Origin: Mycolicibacterium aromaticivorans JS19b1 = JCM 16368
GTDB taxonomy: Bacteria > Actinomycetota > Actinomycetes > Mycobacteriales > Mycobacteriaceae
DNA: 64,000 nucleotides
NCBI RefSeq assembly: GCF_000559085.1
Contig: NZ_JALN02000001.1
Coordinates: forward strand, 2,108,001 to 2,172,000
Reading direction: 5' to 3'
Numbering within the stretch: the stretch's first letter is position 1; every line of letters starts with the position of its first letter. This document shows positions 62,108 to 64,000 of the stretch, one piece after another. Under the pieces are notes generated by a model. That model worked only from the letters and a program-made list of their open reading frames with translations, ran no database searches and was not told the origin of the DNA. The position numbers and the translations under genes are program-made.

Positions 62108-63025
62108 ATGAGCTATCCGAGGGACATGGTCGGCTACGGACGCACACCCCCGCATCCGCACTGGCCGGGCGACGCCGCGATCGCGGTGCAATTCGTGCTC
62201 AATTACGAAGAGGGCGCTGAAAACAGTGTGCTCGACGGAGATCCGAACTCGGAGACCTTCCTGTCCGAGATGACACCGGCCGAGGCCTTCCCCAACCGGC
62301 ACATGAGCATGGAGTCGCTCTACGAGTACGGCTCGCGCGCGGGACTGTGGCGGCTGCTCCGGCTTTTCGAGCGCCGCGGTATCCCGCTGACGGTCTTCGC
62401 AGTAGCGATGGCCATGCAGCGAAATAGCGAGGCCGTGGCGGCTTTCGGTGAGCTAGGCCATGAGATCGCCTGCCATGGACTGCGATGGAAGTCCTACCAG
62501 TCGGTCGACCGGGACACTGAGCGGGCGGACATGGCGCAGGCGGTCGAGATCCTGCGGGATCTCACCGGCGCAGCACCGCTGGGGTGGTACACCGGCCGCG
62601 ATTCGCCGCACACGCGCGGGCTCGTCGTGGAACACGGCGGCTTCATCTACGACTCCGACTCCTACGCCGACGACCTGCCGTACTGGGTGGAAGTTCACGG
62701 CCGCCACCATCTCGTCGTGCCCTACACGCTGGACACCAACGACATGCGATTTGCCTCTGCCGCAGGCTTTTCCAACGGTGATGAGTTCTTCGCCCACCTG
62801 CGCGACGCGTTCGACGTGCTCTACGCCGAGGGCTGCGCGGGCGCCCCGAAGATGCTGTCCATCGGGCTGCATTGCCGGCTGGCCGGGCGTCCGGCGCGCA
62901 CCGCGGCGCTCGAACGGTTCTGTGACCACGTCCAGTCCCACGATCGGGTCTGGATCGCCCGCCGTATCGAGATCGCCGACCACTGGCGCAGGACTCACCC
63001 CGCCGGCGGATCACCGGTCCGATAG
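62108..63025 (+). CDS. puuE: Allantoinase PuuE (polysaccharide-deacetylase-like)
   Basis: A 305-residue cofactor-independent allantoinase of the NodB/polysaccharide deacetylase fold, hydrolysing allantoin to allantoate. Motifs: VGYGRTPPHPHWPGDAAIAV at the N-terminus, FVLNYEEGAENSV, LGHEIACHGLRWKSYQ and GWYTGRDSPHTR. It starts 1 bp after alc, so both act in one transcript and on consecutive substrates. Its 3' end overlaps the convergent racemase gene by 31 bp. Confidence 0.92.
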   Translation: MSYPRDMVGYGRTPPHPHWPGDAAIAVQFVLNYEEGAENSVLDGDPNSETFLSEMTPAEAFPNRHMSMESLYEYGSRAGLWRLLRLFERRGIPLTVFAVAMAMQRNSEAVAAFGELGHEIACHGLRWKSYQSVDRDTERADMAQAVEILRDLTGAAPLGWYTGRDSPHTRGLVVEHGGFIYDSDSYADDLPYWVEVHGRHHLVVPYTLDTNDMRFASAAGFSNGDEFFAHLRDAFDVLYAEGCAGAPKMLSIGLHCRLAGRPARTAALERFCDHVQSHDRVWIARRIEIADHWRRTHPAGGSPVR

Positions 63026-63723
63026 CGCTTTTTCGGCGGTGTCGCGTACTCGCCCAGCTTGGACGTGCGCAGGCCCATGGTCACCAGCGACTGGACCGTC
63101 AGGGTTGCGGCGGTGACCCCGTCTATGACGGGCACACCCAATTCGGCGGAGATCTCGGCACACATGTCCGCCATACCGGCGCATCCCAGCACCACGACAT
63201 CGGACCCGTCGGCCTCCAGAGCGTCACGGCAGGCCTCGGTGACGACCTTGCGCGCGTTCGGGTCGCTGTCCAGATCGAGTACCGGAATCTCGCAGGCATG
63301 GATACCCCGGCAGAACCGTTGCATGCCATAGCGTTCGGCTAGGCGCGCCGACTGGCCGATGGTTCGCGCAAGGGTGGTCACTATGCTGAACCCACTGCCG
63401 AGGTGGCTGGCCGTCTGCATCGCGGCCTCCGCGATACCGATGACAGGTCCGGCCGCCACCTCCCGTGCGGCGTCGAGGCCAGGATCACCGAAACAGGCGA
63501 TCACGTAGCCGTCGACACCCTCCCGTTCACCTCGCCGCACCGCCCGCAGCACGCCAGGAACAGACAGCGCCTCGTCGTAGTGGCTCTCGATCGACTCCGG
63601 TCCGATCTCGGAGGTTATTCCGGTGATGGCCACGCCGGATCCGGCCACCGCCCCGGCGCAGTGGGCAATTGTGTCGGTCATGGCTCCGGTGGTGTTGGGA
63701 TTGATCACCCAGATCCGGGTCAC
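62995..63723 (-). CDS. Allantoin/hydantoin racemase (Asp/Glu racemase family)
   Basis: A 242-residue racemase with the hydantoin-racemase start RIWVINPNTTGAMTDTI and two catalytic cysteines in IACFGDPGLDAA and LGCAGMADMC. In HpxA-type enzymes it interconverts allantoin enantiomers so both can be used by allantoinase. GTG 63723 overlaps the stop of the upstream permease gene (GTGA), so import and racemisation are coupled, convergent to alc-puuE. Confidence 0.88.
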   Translation of the reverse strand: MTRIWVINPNTTGAMTDTIAHCAGAVAGSGVAITGITSEIGPESIESHYDEALSVPGVLRAVRRGEREGVDGYVIACFGDPGLDAAREVAAGPVIGIAEAAMQTASHLGSGFSIVTTLARTIGQSARLAERYGMQRFCRGIHACEIPVLDLDSDPNARKVVTEACRDALEADGSDVVVLGCAGMADMCAEISAELGVPVIDGVTAATLTVQSLVTMGLRTSKLGEYATPPKKRYRTGDPPAG

Positions 63724-64000
63724 GGAAGCGGGGCGACCGCGAGTTTGGTGCGCGTCGCGAGCACGTAGTAGATGGCCAGCCCCAACCCGCACCCGATGAA
63801 CCAGCTGTACTGCGCGGCGGTATGCATGCCCGGCACTCCGACAGCCAGCACCGGGACCACCGCGACCAGAGCCGAGACAGCCGTGGCTATCACCGCCGCT
63901 GGGTTGTAACCCTTCTTGTACCAATAGGTTCCGTCCTCGGCGAGGGTGAACAGAGCATCGACGTTCACCCTCTGCTTGTGGATCAGGTAGTAGTGGCCGA
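63720..64000 (-). CDS. NCS1-family permease (allantoin/purine type), C-terminal part
   Basis: Only the last ~93 residues lie in the window; the frame is open at the right edge. It includes YYLIHKQRVNVDALFTL, DGTYWYKKGYNPAAV and two hydrophobic helices (WFIGCGLGLAIYYVLATR), as in the NCS1 allantoin/uracil/cytosine permease family. With the coupled racemase gene and nearby ureide enzymes, allantoin is the likely substrate. Substrate cannot be settled from this tail. Confidence 0.82.
   Translation of the reverse strand, partial: GHYYLIHKQRVNVDALFTLAEDGTYWYKKGYNPAAVIATAVSALVAVVPVLAVGVPGMHTAAQYSWFIGCGLGLAIYYVLATRTKLAVAPLP

Overview
This 64 kb window is actinobacterial chromosome from a Mycobacteriaceae species, most likely a fast-growing environmental mycobacterium (Mycolicibacterium type). 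The evidence is the high GC content, the many GTG starts, and marker proteins with close mycobacterial counterparts: KstR, the Hsa steroid enzymes, CarD, MhuD, Lsr2, LpqE/LpqF/LpqG, ClpC1 and FtsH. From memory, gene order follows M. tuberculosis Rv3567c-Rv3628 over most of its length, with genes inserted and lost along the way. No rRNA, tRNA, CRISPR array, prophage or intact insertion sequence was recognised.

Layout. (1) 1-2.7 kb: the end of an HNH/13E12-type gene, then a two-gene transporter plus 3-hydroxybutyrate dehydrogenase unit. (2) 2.8-9.9 kb: the KstR steroid regulon (hsaB, hsaC, hsaA, kshB, fadE34, kstR) with three KstR boxes. hsaD, which normally lies between hsaC and hsaA, is absent. 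(3) 9.9-17.5 kb: otsB, a LacI regulator, a znuACB importer behind a Zur-like box, then pxpA, a metallo-beta-lactamase-fold protein and an ArsB/NhaD-type permease. (4) 17.5-25.8 kb: the carD-ispD-ispF-cysS-rlmB operon facing lpqE-radA-disA, which ends in a very long perfect terminator hairpin. (5) 25.9-33.3 kb: carbonic anhydrase, mutY, a GlxA-type regulator, mhuD, lpqF, and a cobalt operon (cbtB-cbtA-phosphatase) with a short cobalamin riboswitch and a MIRU-like coupling element. (6) 33.4-49.2 kb: clpC1, lsr2, lysS, a PLP amino-acid aldolase/deaminase, and the tightly overlapping ftsH-folEPBK-DUF3180-DUF6779-Rv3603c-panCD-coaX run. (7) 49.3-58.5 kb: ephA and a luciferase-like enzyme, a stand-alone Clp-repeat protein with an AT-rich palindromic promoter, a TetR regulator, lpqG, hpt-tilS-DUF2342-dacB and ppa. 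(8) 58.6-64 kb: a ureide (allantoin) module comprising an OHCU-decarboxylase-like protein, allantoicase, PuuE allantoinase, allantoin racemase and an NCS1 permease, with an esterase and an uncharacterised membrane protein among them.

Three decayed gene fragments (two alpha/beta-hydrolase tails, one metallo-beta-lactamase-fold gene) sit in intergenic gaps and mark past deletions. The observations most worth follow-up are the missing hsaD, the small coupling element between cbtA and the phosphatase gene, the Clp-repeat protein with its palindrome, and the altered catalytic site of the OHCU-decarboxylase-like protein. All family assignments were made by eye from sequence motifs and memory of the families; no database search was run.
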